Positions 1 through 7,476 of a stretch of 19,153 nucleotides of DNA are shown one piece after another. Source of the DNA: an uncultured Blautia sp. GTDB lineage: Bacteria > Bacillota_A > Clostridia > Lachnospirales > Lachnospiraceae. Positions within the stretch are counted from its first letter, which is position 1; every line of letters starts with the position of its first letter. Made by a program: the position numbers and the translations under genes. The DNA lies in assembly GCA_905209435.1 (NCBI GenBank), contig CAJLTE010000063.1, positions 1 through 19,153 of the forward strand. Reading direction: 5' to 3'. Below the pieces are notes generated by a model. That model saw nothing but the letters and a program-made list of their open reading frames with translations. It was not told the origin of the DNA and did no database searches.

Positions 1-95
1 TCCAGGCGGACATTTGCTGCCTTACATCCGGCATCGCCTGCTACAAAGGCTGTCGTCAGCCCGAATACCTCTAAAATTCCTACAGCTTCTGCCAT
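1..95 (-). CDS. BMC shell protein, N-terminal part (cut by window edge)
   Basis: The first 31 codons read MAEAVGILEVFGLTTAFVAG and then a DAGCKAANVRL segment. This is the opening of the Pfam BMC domain (family pattern: ALGxIEVxGLxxAIxAADxxxKAANV), which forms the hexameric facets of bacterial microcompartments. The start ATG at 95-93 is preceded by GAGGAG with a 7-nt spacer. The gene lies 54 bp downstream of the alcohol dehydrogenase on the same strand, so it is very likely in the same operon and further shell genes should follow beyond the left edge. A cysteine sits where most paralogues have a small hydrophobic residue (D-A-G-C-K). Only the first strand and helix are visible, so BMC-H versus tandem BMC-T cannot be decided. 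Family assignment is seen directly; its role as a shell for the neighbouring enzymes follows from family knowledge. Confidence 0.9.
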   Translation of the reverse strand, partial: MAEAVGILEVFGLTTAFVAGDAGCKAANVRL

Positions 96-123
96 TTCGT
101 TTCTCCTCTATTGCCAGGCTTAC

Positions 124-158
124 TATTTATTGTTACCAGTGAACAGTAACTATTTATT
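124..158. repeat. Short remnant of a GTTAC...GTGAACAGTAAC repeat with 8-bp flanking direct repeats
   Basis: A 19-bp core (132-150, GTTACCAGTGAACAGTAAC) begins with GTTAC, ends with GTAAC, and contains the GTGAACAGTAAC end seen at other intergenic sites in this window. It is flanked exactly by TATTTATT at 124-131 and 151-158, which looks like an 8-bp target duplication around an internally deleted element. The right copy runs into the end of the alcohol dehydrogenase gene. The flanks are AT-rich, so chance is possible. Confidence 0.5.
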
Positions 159-1367
159 TACAACTGCGATCTTAAGTCCTGTCATTGCCAGGTTTGTCTG
201 AAGAGCTTCGTTGATCTGCTCTAACGGGAACTTATCTGTGATCAGTTCAGACATCGGGAGACCGATTGCATTTGCTCTCTTAAGGAAATCAAAGGTTGTT
301 ACATAATCTCTCAGAGTGTATACCCATGAGCCAACCAGGTTGATTTCTTTGGAACAGAGGTCAAAATGCGGATTAATTGTAGCATCTCCACCATTAATGA
401 AGAAGCCAAGTTCACAAAGGCCGCCGCCATTGCGGATAAATTTATAAATGTTTGCATGAGCTTTCGGATTTCCTGTACACTGGAATGCGAAATCTGCAAG
501 ATGTCCGCCCTGAGCTTCTTTTACAGCTTCTGTCAGTGCTTCGATTCCCTTGAAGTTCATGAAATTAACACTTGTGTCTGCGCCCATTCTCTTGGCAAAT
601 TCAAGACGTTTCTCATTTCCGTCTACTGCACAGATATGTTCAATACCCATAGTGCGAAGTACTGCAATACAGATCAGTCCGATTGGTCCACAACCCTGAA
701 CAACTACTCTGCTGTTGAAACGAAGGATTCCTGTTGTTTTTGCTCTCTCTACTGCATGTACAAGTACTGCGCATGGCTCAATGAGAATTCGGGAATCCAA
801 ATCCAGGTCACTTACATTGAAGAATGTAGTTCCAAAGTTTCCGCCTCTTAAGAAGATGTAATCAGAGAACCATCCGTTGAGATGTACATCATCGTCAGGA
901 AGAAGTCCGTATACATCAGCTCCGCCTACGTTCTTCTTGTTCAGGTCAAACATTGTAATATCCGGATCATCCTTGAAGATCATACAGGTAACAACTTTAT
1001 CTCCAACCTTTACAGGTTTTCCTGCTGTGTCTACTTTAACATTCTTACCCATTGCCACGATTTCACCTGTACCTTCATGTCCAAGTGCAACCGGAATCAG
1101 GTTAAATGGATCTCTCTTGAATTCGTGTGCATCTGTACCGCATACACCACATCCTTCAACTTTAACCAGGATATCGTCATCTCCGATTGGCGGGATCGGG
1201 TATTCTTTGATATCAAAATGCTCTTTCTCAGTTAATACAGCTACTCTGGCTGTCTTCGGGATTCCAGTTGATGCTGCCGGTGCAGAGGCTGCTGCCGGTG
1301 CATTTCCTGTCATGCCGGAGAGAACCTGTTTCACGATTTCTTCTATATTTACATTATTCATGTCCAT
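150..1367 (-). CDS. Zinc-dependent alcohol dehydrogenase (MDR family) with N-terminal encapsulation peptide
   Basis: A 405-aa medium-chain dehydrogenase, probably interconverting an aldehyde and its alcohol with NAD(H) inside the microcompartment. Residues 4-19 (NVNIEEIVKQVLSGM) form an amphipathic helix followed by an Ala/Pro/Ser linker to about residue 36, the layout of a BMC encapsulation peptide. The catalytic zinc site is visible as C73/C76 in GCGVCGTD and H97-E98 in GHEG, with E197 a likely further ligand. The usual four-cysteine structural zinc loop is absent. The Rossmann motif GCGPIG is at 225-230 and D249 closes the second strand, favouring NAD. The start ATG (1367) has AAGGAG 9 nt upstream; the ATG at 1361 would be too far. 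The stop codon overlaps a small repeat (124-158). It sits after the aldehyde dehydrogenase gene (85-bp gap), so it can recycle NADH within the shell. Substrate is inferred, not seen. Confidence 0.9.
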   Translation of the reverse strand: MDMNNVNIEEIVKQVLSGMTGNAPAAASAPAASTGIPKTARVAVLTEKEHFDIKEYPIPPIGDDDILVKVEGCGVCGTDAHEFKRDPFNLIPVALGHEGTGEIVAMGKNVKVDTAGKPVKVGDKVVTCMIFKDDPDITMFDLNKKNVGGADVYGLLPDDDVHLNGWFSDYIFLRGGNFGTTFFNVSDLDLDSRILIEPCAVLVHAVERAKTTGILRFNSRVVVQGCGPIGLICIAVLRTMGIEHICAVDGNEKRLEFAKRMGADTSVNFMNFKGIEALTEAVKEAQGGHLADFAFQCTGNPKAHANIYKFIRNGGGLCELGFFINGGDATINPHFDLCSKEINLVGSWVYTLRDYVTTFDFLKRANAIGLPMSELITDKFPLEQINEALQTNLAMTGLKIAVVNK

Positions 1368-1452
1368 GTTCTTTCTCTCCTTATATTCAAATGAATATTC
1401 GCTGTCAGTTCATAACCGGATAACTGTTTCACAGTTTATCAGGTCAGATTAT

Positions 1453-2844
1453 TTATCGAATACAGAGACTGTCTTCCATGATGCAGCGTCTTCTCTTTGT
1501 GAATGTGCTTGCACAGGTAAGACCTTCGCCTGTACGGCTTGCAATTGTAAATGTAGCATATCCTTCTGATCCAAATCCAAGGGATGCATAGGATGGGCCA
1601 TTCTTTACCACGATTGCTGTATCGATTGCTTTTGCATATGTTGTAATACGATCTACATTCTTGGAATGAATATGTGCAGAATGGCGGTTGCCGTGTTCCA
1701 GCCATACAGCCTGTTCTACTGCGTCTTCAAAATCTCTTGCTCTGACAATTCCAAGAATCGGCATCATAAGTTCTGTTGTGATCAGAGGATGTTCCTTTGG
1801 TCCCTCAAAGATAATGCAGCGAATATTTGCCGGTGCATCCACACCGATCATCGAGAGCAGTGTTCTTGCATCACGTCCAACGCATTTACGATTCAGTTTA
1901 CCGCCTGCCAGAACTACCTCTACCAGCTTATCCTGCTCTTCTTTTGAAGCAAGATAACAGTCATTCTCTGTCAGCATATAATGCATGAGTTCATCCATAA
2001 TGGAAGAAACTGCAACAACTTCTTTCTCAGCAATACAAGGAAGGTTATTGTCAAACGTACATCCGTTAACAATATCTCTTGCTGCCTTACGGATATCAGC
2101 GGTTTCATCAACCAGTGCCGGCGGGTTACCTGCTCCTGCACCGATTCCTCTCTTTCCTGAAGAAAGAACTGCTGTTACTACTCCAGGACCGCCTGTAGCA
2201 ACTAAAAGATGAATATCTTTGTGCTTCATCATAACAGAACTTGTATCTAATGTAGGATTCTCTACACTGACAGCAATATTATCCGGGCCGCCCTGCTCCA
2301 GGGAAGCTTCATTGACAAGGTTTACTGCATAAAGGGATGTTTTTACTGCTGCCGGATGTGGGTTAAATACAACTGTATTTCCACCTGCCAGCATTCCCAT
2401 TGTATTACATAAAACTGTCTCGCTTGGGTTTGTACAAGGTGTAATCGCTCCAATTACACCGAAAGGTCCCATTTCAACAAGTGTAAGGCCTCTGTCTCCT
2501 GACCATGCGGTTGTAGTAATTGCTTCTGTTCCGGGTGTCTTATCTGCAACAAGGTGATGTTTAAGGATCTTGTCTCCTACATTACCCATCTTAGTTTCTT
2601 CTACACCCATACGTGCCATAATTTCTGCATTTTCTTTAATTTTTTTGCGGATGCAGCTAATAATTTTTTCTCTCTGGTCCATGGACATTTTATGTACGAT
2701 TTCCTGAGACTTCTTTGCTGCCTCAATCGCATCGTTCATATCTTTAAATACGCCATGCTGTTTTTCTGCCGGAGCGTCTGCTATCTGCATTTTTGCCATA
2801 ACCTGCTGTACAATTTCCTGTACCATACTCTCACTGACTGGCAT
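1453..2844 (-). CDS. CoA-acylating aldehyde dehydrogenase (PduP/EutE-like) with N-terminal encapsulation peptide
   Basis: A 463-aa aldehyde dehydrogenase that oxidises a short aldehyde (acetaldehyde or propionaldehyde) to acyl-CoA with NAD+. Residues 3-20 (VSESMVQEIVQQVMAKMQ) are a typical amphipathic encapsulation helix, followed by a short ADAPAEKQ linker. The catalytic cysteine is C270 in FDNNLPC, the position and context of PduP/EutE-type enzymes. NAD-site segments include ATGGPGVV (216-223) and GAGAGNPP (235-242). The start ATG at 2844 has AAGGAGG with an 8-nt spacer, and the gene begins 20 bp after the aldolase stop, so the two are surely co-transcribed. With the alcohol dehydrogenase it forms the usual NAD/CoA recycling pair of a metabolosome. 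The phosphotransacylase expected to regenerate CoA is not in the window. Family is certain; the actual aldehyde depends on the upstream reactions. Confidence 0.95.
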   Translation of the reverse strand: MPVSESMVQEIVQQVMAKMQIADAPAEKQHGVFKDMNDAIEAAKKSQEIVHKMSMDQREKIISCIRKKIKENAEIMARMGVEETKMGNVGDKILKHHLVADKTPGTEAITTTAWSGDRGLTLVEMGPFGVIGAITPCTNPSETVLCNTMGMLAGGNTVVFNPHPAAVKTSLYAVNLVNEASLEQGGPDNIAVSVENPTLDTSSVMMKHKDIHLLVATGGPGVVTAVLSSGKRGIGAGAGNPPALVDETADIRKAARDIVNGCTFDNNLPCIAEKEVVAVSSIMDELMHYMLTENDCYLASKEEQDKLVEVVLAGGKLNRKCVGRDARTLLSMIGVDAPANIRCIIFEGPKEHPLITTELMMPILGIVRARDFEDAVEQAVWLEHGNRHSAHIHSKNVDRITTYAKAIDTAIVVKNGPSYASLGFGSEGYATFTIASRTGEGLTCASTFTKRRRCIMEDSLCIR

Positions 2845-2864
2845 GAGACTGTCCTCCTTTTGAA

Positions 2865-3734
2865 TTATTTCATTCCTAACTGAGCCATTACTTTCTTTGT
2901 GATCTCAGCAACAAGTTCTGCATCTGACTGTGCTGCAGGAGCTGCTTCTTCCGGTTTGGAATCTCCGCCTACAAAATCATACTGATATCCAGGGAATTTC
3001 TTGAATTCACCATCATGGCATGCACCACCGCAGTTATGGCAGTTCTTTCCGTCTTTGTTCAGGCAGATGTTTGCAGGATGTTTACCGGCCATACCAAATT
3101 TACGACGGATCTCATACAGTTTCTGGATATTCTTTTCATCGAATTCTTTCGGGCCACCCAGAAGTTTTGTCTGATACAGAAGCTGTGCGTAAAATTCTAC
3201 AGATTCCATCTTCATGTAAGCTGCATTTAAGTCTGTGCTCCATGTAAGTGCTCCGTGGTTCTCAAGAAGAACTGCATCGAAATATGGAAGATATTTTTCA
3301 AGATTGTCCGGAATCTCCATTGTAGATGGTGTACCGTATTCAGCGATCGGAACACATCCAAGAGAAATAACTGCTTCAGGCATGATCGGCTGTGTCAGCG
3401 GAATACCTGCAATCGCAAAGGATGTAGCATAGATTGGATGAGCATGTACAACAGAACCTACGTCCGGTCTCTTCTCATAAACTCTCATATGCATTTTGAT
3501 CTCAGAAGATGGCTTGAATCCCGGGTTAGCCTGAATCACATTACCCTGTCTGTCTACCTTACAGATAAACTCCGGTGTCATGAATCCTTTAGATACACCT
3601 GTAGGTGTGCAAAGGAACTCATTGTCATTGAGTTTTACGGAAATATTTCCGTCGTTTGCTGCAACCATGTTACGGTTGTAGATTCTTCTTCCGATGTCAC
3701 AGATCTGTTTTTTGATTTCAAATTCGTTTACCAT
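2865..3734 (-). CDS. Class II (zinc) aldolase with C-terminal encapsulation peptide and four-cysteine extension
   Basis: A 289-aa FucA/RhaD/Ald2-type aldolase, expected to split a ketose 1-phosphate into DHAP and an aldehyde. Visible features are the substrate loop ANDGN (26-30), catalytic E78 in SSEIK, zinc ligands H97 and H99 (HAHP), and H160 in ENHG. The fold normally ends near residue 215; here an extension holds C224, C232, C235 and C239, then an acidic Ala/Pro linker and an amphipathic helix (DAELVAEITKKVMAQLG) at the extreme C-terminus, typical of an encapsulation peptide. I chose the ATG at 3734 (MVNEFEIKK) because AAGGAGG (3744-3750) lies 9 nt before it; the ATG at 3740 would leave only 3 nt, and a longer frame to 3803 overlaps the promoter. 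The gene has its own promoter (3783-3811). FucA-like activity on fuculose 1-phosphate is possible, but the MtnK/MtnA pair nearby suggests a 5-substituted ribulose 1-phosphate. Confidence 0.9.
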   Translation of the reverse strand: MVNEFEIKKQICDIGRRIYNRNMVAANDGNISVKLNDNEFLCTPTGVSKGFMTPEFICKVDRQGNVIQANPGFKPSSEIKMHMRVYEKRPDVGSVVHAHPIYATSFAIAGIPLTQPIMPEAVISLGCVPIAEYGTPSTMEIPDNLEKYLPYFDAVLLENHGALTWSTDLNAAYMKMESVEFYAQLLYQTKLLGGPKEFDEKNIQKLYEIRRKFGMAGKHPANICLNKDGKNCHNCGGACHDGEFKKFPGYQYDFVGGDSKPEEAAPAAQSDAELVAEITKKVMAQLGMK

Positions 3735-3771
3735 GCTCATTTTCCTCCTTAAGGCATTGGGTTCTTTGACG

Positions 3772-3862
3772 TTTATGTTGTAATTGTATAATATTTCATA
3801 CAAAAAGTCAATAGAATCCCGTTGTTTTATGTTGTTTTTGTTGCATTTTTTATGTTGTTTTT
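3772..3862. promoter_or_regulatory. Cluster of TATGTTG boxes around the aldolase promoter (putative operators)
   Basis: On the plus strand TATGTTGTTTTT occurs at 3828-3839 and 3851-3862 (23 bp apart), with GTTGTTTT at 3821-3828. A further TTTATGTTG at 3772-3780 lies immediately downstream of the -10, where a bound protein would block initiation. The same word is present upstream of the GRE, dhaK and ABC operons, so it is a candidate operator for a common regulator. Confidence 0.5.
3783..3811 (-). promoter_or_regulatory. Sigma-A promoter of the aldolase-ALDH-ADH-shell unit
   Basis: On the minus strand TTGACT (3811-3806) and TACAAT (3788-3783) are separated by exactly 17 bp. The aldolase ribosome binding site lies about 35 bp downstream of the -10. 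This gives the structural and lumen enzymes a promoter separate from that of the GRE. Confidence 0.75.
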
Positions 3863-3928
3863 ATTTGTTTTATTTTTGTTTCAATTTCATCCGGATAATA
3901 CCGGCATTACCTTTATATATCGCTTTCA

Positions 3929-4720
3929 TCAGCCGCCAATCTGACAATCCAGACCGCTGACTGCATGCACCGCTTTCTTTAATGTTTCCATATGTTCTTT
4001 GGATGGAGGTTCAATATCCCCCATCAGATATGTTCTTCCAAGTCCCTCATATTTGTCCTGTCCCAGTCGGTGATACGGAAGAAGATGGATCTTATTTACT
4101 CCGGGAAGTGTATCTGCAAATCCCGCAATCCTCTGAATCTCTTCCACTGTATCATTAAATGTAGGAATTACCGGTACTCTGATCACCAGATTTGTCAGTC
4201 CGGAAAGAGCTACTTTTCTGGCATTCTCCATCATCAGTTCATTAGAACGCCCTGTAAATTCTTTATGTTTCTCTGCATTGGTATGTTTGATATCCATCAG
4301 ATAAGTATCAAGATAAGGCAGGATTGATTCAATCGTCTCCCATTTCGCACAGGCCATGCTCTCAATCGCCGTAGAAATTCCCCGCTCCTTGGCAGCTCTC
4401 AGAAGAGCCTTCGTAAATTCCGGCTGGCAGAGACACTCTCCACCGGAAAGTGTCATGCCACCGCCCGAGCGGTAATAGTACGGTCTGTCTTTCTCAACCT
4501 CTTCGATCATCTCTCTGACTGTCACATCACGTCCGATAATCTTATCCTCCCCCAGCACCTTCATTGTCTGGATCTTATATTCCTGAGATTCCGGATTACA
4601 GCACCATTTGCACCGCAGGACACACCCCTTCAGAAATACAATCGTCCTTATGCCTGGTCCATCGTGAATAGAATATTTCTGGACATCAAAGATTCTGCCC
4701 TTTGTATCCAAATAGTCCAT
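3929..4720 (-). CDS. Glycyl radical enzyme activase (radical SAM), short form
   Basis: A 263-aa radical SAM protein that uses a [4Fe-4S] cluster and S-adenosylmethionine to abstract hydrogen from the glycyl residue of the neighbouring GRE. The cluster motif CxxxCxxC is C33, C37, C40 (CVLRCKWC), preceded by SIHDGPGIRTIVFLKGC, the activase signature; SGGE at 92-95 binds the SAM amino group. Many BMC-linked activases carry an inserted ferredoxin-like domain with extra clusters soon after this motif. Here the sequence runs directly from CCNPES to the SGGE region, so this is the short, PFL-activase-like form. The gene follows the GRE by 75 bp on the same strand. Its ribosome binding site (GAAAGG) is weak, which fits a protein needed in catalytic amounts. 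Each activation releases 5'-deoxyadenosine, whose sugar is itself a potential substrate of the MtnK/MtnA-type salvage route encoded nearby. Confidence 0.95.
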   Translation of the reverse strand: MDYLDTKGRIFDVQKYSIHDGPGIRTIVFLKGCVLRCKWCCNPESQEYKIQTMKVLGEDKIIGRDVTVREMIEEVEKDRPYYYRSGGGMTLSGGECLCQPEFTKALLRAAKERGISTAIESMACAKWETIESILPYLDTYLMDIKHTNAEKHKEFTGRSNELMMENARKVALSGLTNLVIRVPVIPTFNDTVEEIQRIAGFADTLPGVNKIHLLPYHRLGQDKYEGLGRTYLMGDIEPPSKEHMETLKKAVHAVSGLDCQIGG

Positions 4721-4795
4721 GCTTTTCCCTTTCTTCAGATTCTGTTATTCATTCTTTACTGCTGCCTGTTCTGTCCTCGGCAAAAAACCTCCCGT

Positions 4796-7321
4796 TCAGA
4801 ACCCCTGCTCTGTACGGCGAATAATATCATCCTGCAACGAACGGGAAAGTGTAGTAAACAATGCACTGTATCCGGCTACGCGGACTACCAGGTGTTTATA
4901 TTTCTCAGGATGTTCCTGTGCATCCAGAAGCGTCTGTCTGTCTACTACATTAAACTGCATGTGCATTCCTTTCTGATCAAAATAGGAACGAATCAGTGCA
5001 ACAAATTTCTCCAGCCCCTCTCTTCCCGAGAGTGCAGATGGATGGAACTTCTGATTAAAGAGTGTTCCGTTTGATACAATAAAATGATCCAGTCTGGATA
5101 CGGATGTAGCTGCCGCTGTAGGCCCTTTTACATCCTTGCCTGCTGACGGAGAAACGCCGTCTGCAACAGGTGTATGCGCATATCTTCCATCAGGTGTTGC
5201 ACCAGTCTGTCCGCCCAACGGTACATTGGCTGATACCGGATATAAACCTGCCTGGAACCTGCCACCTCTTGGGTTGCTGTAATTCTGGAGCGGTTTGGAA
5301 TATGTATAGGCAACTTCTCTTGCAAAATAGTCAATTTCCGGAATGTCATTTCCGAACTTCGGTACTTCATCGATCATATCATGAATCTCTTTGAATCTCT
5401 GAGTCTTCTGCTCACCCGGTTTCATTCCTATAAAAGTTTTCAGAAGTCCTGCCGCTGTAGAAGCATCTGCCTCTTTGCCGGCTTTCTGCATTGCTTTCAT
5501 GATCATTTCTGTCATGTCACCGGCTGACTGCGCATCCAGTCCTTTATCATAGTTCCACGCAAGCGCCTCTTTGAACTCTTCCATAGATACTTTCTTCTCT
5601 TCATAAACCAGCTTACGTATTGCAAAAAGACCATCCGCCATATTGGCAATTCCAAATCCCTGGGGACCTGTGAAATTGTAGACAGCTCCACCCTCCTGAA
5701 CAGACCTGCCCTCTTTCAGACAGTCATCGATCATACAGGAGAGAAATGGTAACGGACATCGTTCTGCATGTGCCACGTCAATCGCATTATCTGCATTTAC
5801 AAGCAGGGAAATGCAGTATTCCATCTGTTTCTTATAGGCATCAAAGAACTCCTCAAAGCTCTTCATCTGAGTGACATCACCGGTAGGAATTCCCACAATC
5901 TCACCCTTATCCATACCATTTGCAAAAACAAGTTCCAGTGGTCTGCACATATTAAAGAATGCAGCATCATGCCATCCTTCTGTTTTACCTGCTTTCTGTG
6001 GTTCTACACAGCCGATGATATTGTAATCTCTTGCGTCCTCCAGAGATAATCCTCTGTTCTGCAATGCAGGAATAATTACCTCGTCATTATAATATGCAGG
6101 AAGTCCGATTCCTGTTCTGGTAAGTTCTGCTGCCTTGATCAGAAATTCATGTGGAGAACCATTCCATACTCTCACGGAAAGTGACGGTGCCGGCAGATGT
6201 ACATGCATAGATGCCTGAATGCACATAATAGAAAGATCGTTGGTTACATCCTCTCCCTCTTTATTCTGACCACCTGCGATCAGATTCTGGAAAAGACTGT
6301 AGCCTGCAAATCCCTCTGCTGATGCTGCATCACGGCATTTATTCAGATCATTAAATTTTACCCAGATGCAATCCATCAGTTCCTGTGCAAACCCACGGGT
6401 AATTGCTCCTGTTTCCATATCCTTCTTATAATAAGGATACATATACTGATCAAAACGTCCCGGCGAAATAGAATGTCCGCTGGATTCTACCTGAAGCAAC
6501 TGCTGTACAAACCAAAATGACTGACATGCCTCATAAAAGTTCTGCGCACCTTTTGCCGGAACTCTGCTGCAGTTTGCCGCTATAATAAGGAGTTCCTGTT
6601 TACGTACCGGATCACTGGTCTGATCAGCCATCTCCTGCGCAAGTTTTGCATAACGTGCAGCATAATCTATTACAGCCTGACAGCTCAGGAGCACGGCTTC
6701 CAGAAAATGAGACTTTCTTGCATAGTCTCCGTCTCCTACATTACAGCCATCCAGTTCTGCCTGCGCTTTCGCCATAATTCCTTCAAATCCAATTTCCAGA
6801 ACTTCCCAGTATTTCACAGTAACATGTCCTACACCATTATAAAAATAATTCCCAGGTGTAAAAATGTTATGCTCTATCGCGCGAATTGCCTCCGGTGCCA
6901 TATAAGAAGTTGCAAGTTCACTGGTTGTTTTTCCTTTCCAGTACTTGTCCGCCTCCCTCAGCTCCGCCTTGGTCTCCTCTGCAATGTAAAAAGGATCTGC
7001 TGTTCTGGTTGCTACTGTATCCAGTTCAGCTTCCAGCCATTCATAAGAAAATTCAGGGAATGTCTGGCATCCTCTTGGTGCGATTGTACTGCTTCCCACG
7101 ATCAGCTCATTATCACGGATAACAATCGGAATATTATGGAGAATATGAGCAAACGCTTTCGCTCTTCGCGTAATGATCGGTTCTCCTTCTGTTTCCTTAT
7201 ATGATTCCGTGATCAGCTTCGCTCTGGCAGATTCAATCACCGGCATATGTGCATACAATGCATCTACCAGCTTCTGAATTCTGGGAGATTTAGGAATATC
7301 TGATGTTTGAAATTTTTCCAT
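4796..7321 (-). CDS. Glycyl radical enzyme, diol-dehydratase-like active site
   Basis: An 841-aa GRE. The radical site is G817 in VRVAGYSALF, and the thiyl site is C438 with base E440 in GCVEPQ. Aligning from memory with Clostridium butyricum B12-independent glycerol dehydratase, the residues that hold the diol are all matched: H166 (GVGH), H283-S284 (GHS), and D452 fourteen residues after the cysteine (GKTEGWHD). Choline and isethionate lyases differ at these places. It is longer than that 787-aa enzyme, with extra sequence roughly at 575-650, and near the size of BMC-linked propanediol dehydratases and CutC. No N- or C-terminal encapsulation helix is visible. The start ATG at 7321 has AAAGGAG 4 nt upstream. 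It is the first gene of the BMC operon, with its own promoter. Expected reaction: 1,2-diol (1,2-propanediol, glycerol, ethylene glycol) to an aldehyde plus water; elimination from another 2-substituted ethanol remains possible. Confidence 0.92.
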   Translation of the reverse strand: MEKFQTSDIPKSPRIQKLVDALYAHMPVIESARAKLITESYKETEGEPIITRRAKAFAHILHNIPIVIRDNELIVGSSTIAPRGCQTFPEFSYEWLEAELDTVATRTADPFYIAEETKAELREADKYWKGKTTSELATSYMAPEAIRAIEHNIFTPGNYFYNGVGHVTVKYWEVLEIGFEGIMAKAQAELDGCNVGDGDYARKSHFLEAVLLSCQAVIDYAARYAKLAQEMADQTSDPVRKQELLIIAANCSRVPAKGAQNFYEACQSFWFVQQLLQVESSGHSISPGRFDQYMYPYYKKDMETGAITRGFAQELMDCIWVKFNDLNKCRDAASAEGFAGYSLFQNLIAGGQNKEGEDVTNDLSIMCIQASMHVHLPAPSLSVRVWNGSPHEFLIKAAELTRTGIGLPAYYNDEVIIPALQNRGLSLEDARDYNIIGCVEPQKAGKTEGWHDAAFFNMCRPLELVFANGMDKGEIVGIPTGDVTQMKSFEEFFDAYKKQMEYCISLLVNADNAIDVAHAERCPLPFLSCMIDDCLKEGRSVQEGGAVYNFTGPQGFGIANMADGLFAIRKLVYEEKKVSMEEFKEALAWNYDKGLDAQSAGDMTEMIMKAMQKAGKEADASTAAGLLKTFIGMKPGEQKTQRFKEIHDMIDEVPKFGNDIPEIDYFAREVAYTYSKPLQNYSNPRGGRFQAGLYPVSANVPLGGQTGATPDGRYAHTPVADGVSPSAGKDVKGPTAAATSVSRLDHFIVSNGTLFNQKFHPSALSGREGLEKFVALIRSYFDQKGMHMQFNVVDRQTLLDAQEHPEKYKHLVVRVAGYSALFTTLSRSLQDDIIRRTEQGF

Positions 7322-7351
7322 GTTGCTCCTTTCTCATGGATAAAAGGTTAA

Positions 7352-7403
7352 CTTACTGCCACACACATTAAACTGTTTATTCAAATGATACGTGAACAGT
7401 AAC
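7352..7403. repeat. GTGAACAGTAAC repeat copy in the GRE leader
   Basis: The right end GTGAACAGTAAC (7392-7403) is a perfect match to the repeat family end. About 40 bp to the left, CTTACTGCCACAC (7352-7364) resembles the inverted partner TTACTGTTCAC with two changed bases. The copy lies between the GRE promoter and its start codon, so it is transcribed in the 5' leader. No clear target duplication is seen. Confidence 0.4.
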
Positions 7404-7440
7404 TAAAATACAATTATTTTCCATGTTTTCATATAGTTTC

Positions 7441-7469
7441 ATTATACCTCAGACAGCTTTTAAGGTCAA
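7441..7469 (-). promoter_or_regulatory. Sigma-A promoter of the GRE gene
   Basis: On the minus strand TTGACC (7469-7464) and a consensus TATAAT (7446-7441) are 17 bp apart. The leader to the GRE start is about 110 nt. The -35 hexamer abuts the TATGTTG boxes, as expected for a regulated promoter. Confidence 0.8.
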
Positions 7470-7476
7470 CAAAAAC

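Noticed and set aside
366..851. 161-codon open frame opposite the alcohol dehydrogenase
   Set aside because: Antisense shadow of the MDR dehydrogenase, cysteine-rich, and without a start signal.
1422..1436. Small inverted repeat AACTG-TTTCA-CAGTT between ALDH and ADH genes
   Set aside because: Only a 5-bp stem and no T-run; too short to call a terminator or operator.
877..1569. 230-codon open frame opposite the alcohol dehydrogenase
   Set aside because: It is the reverse complement of a clearly coding gene, spans the end of the ALDH gene and the intergenic gap, and has Ser/Pro/Thr-rich composition typical of antisense frames.
3735..3803. N-terminal extension of the aldolase to an ATG at 3803
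   Set aside because: The extension would begin within the promoter spacer, has no ribosome binding site, and its peptide is not aldolase-like; AAGGAGG supports the start at 3734.
3885..3915. Possible terminator after the activase gene
   Set aside because: Only a CCGG/CCGG 4-bp stem without a proper T-run on the minus strand; not convincing.
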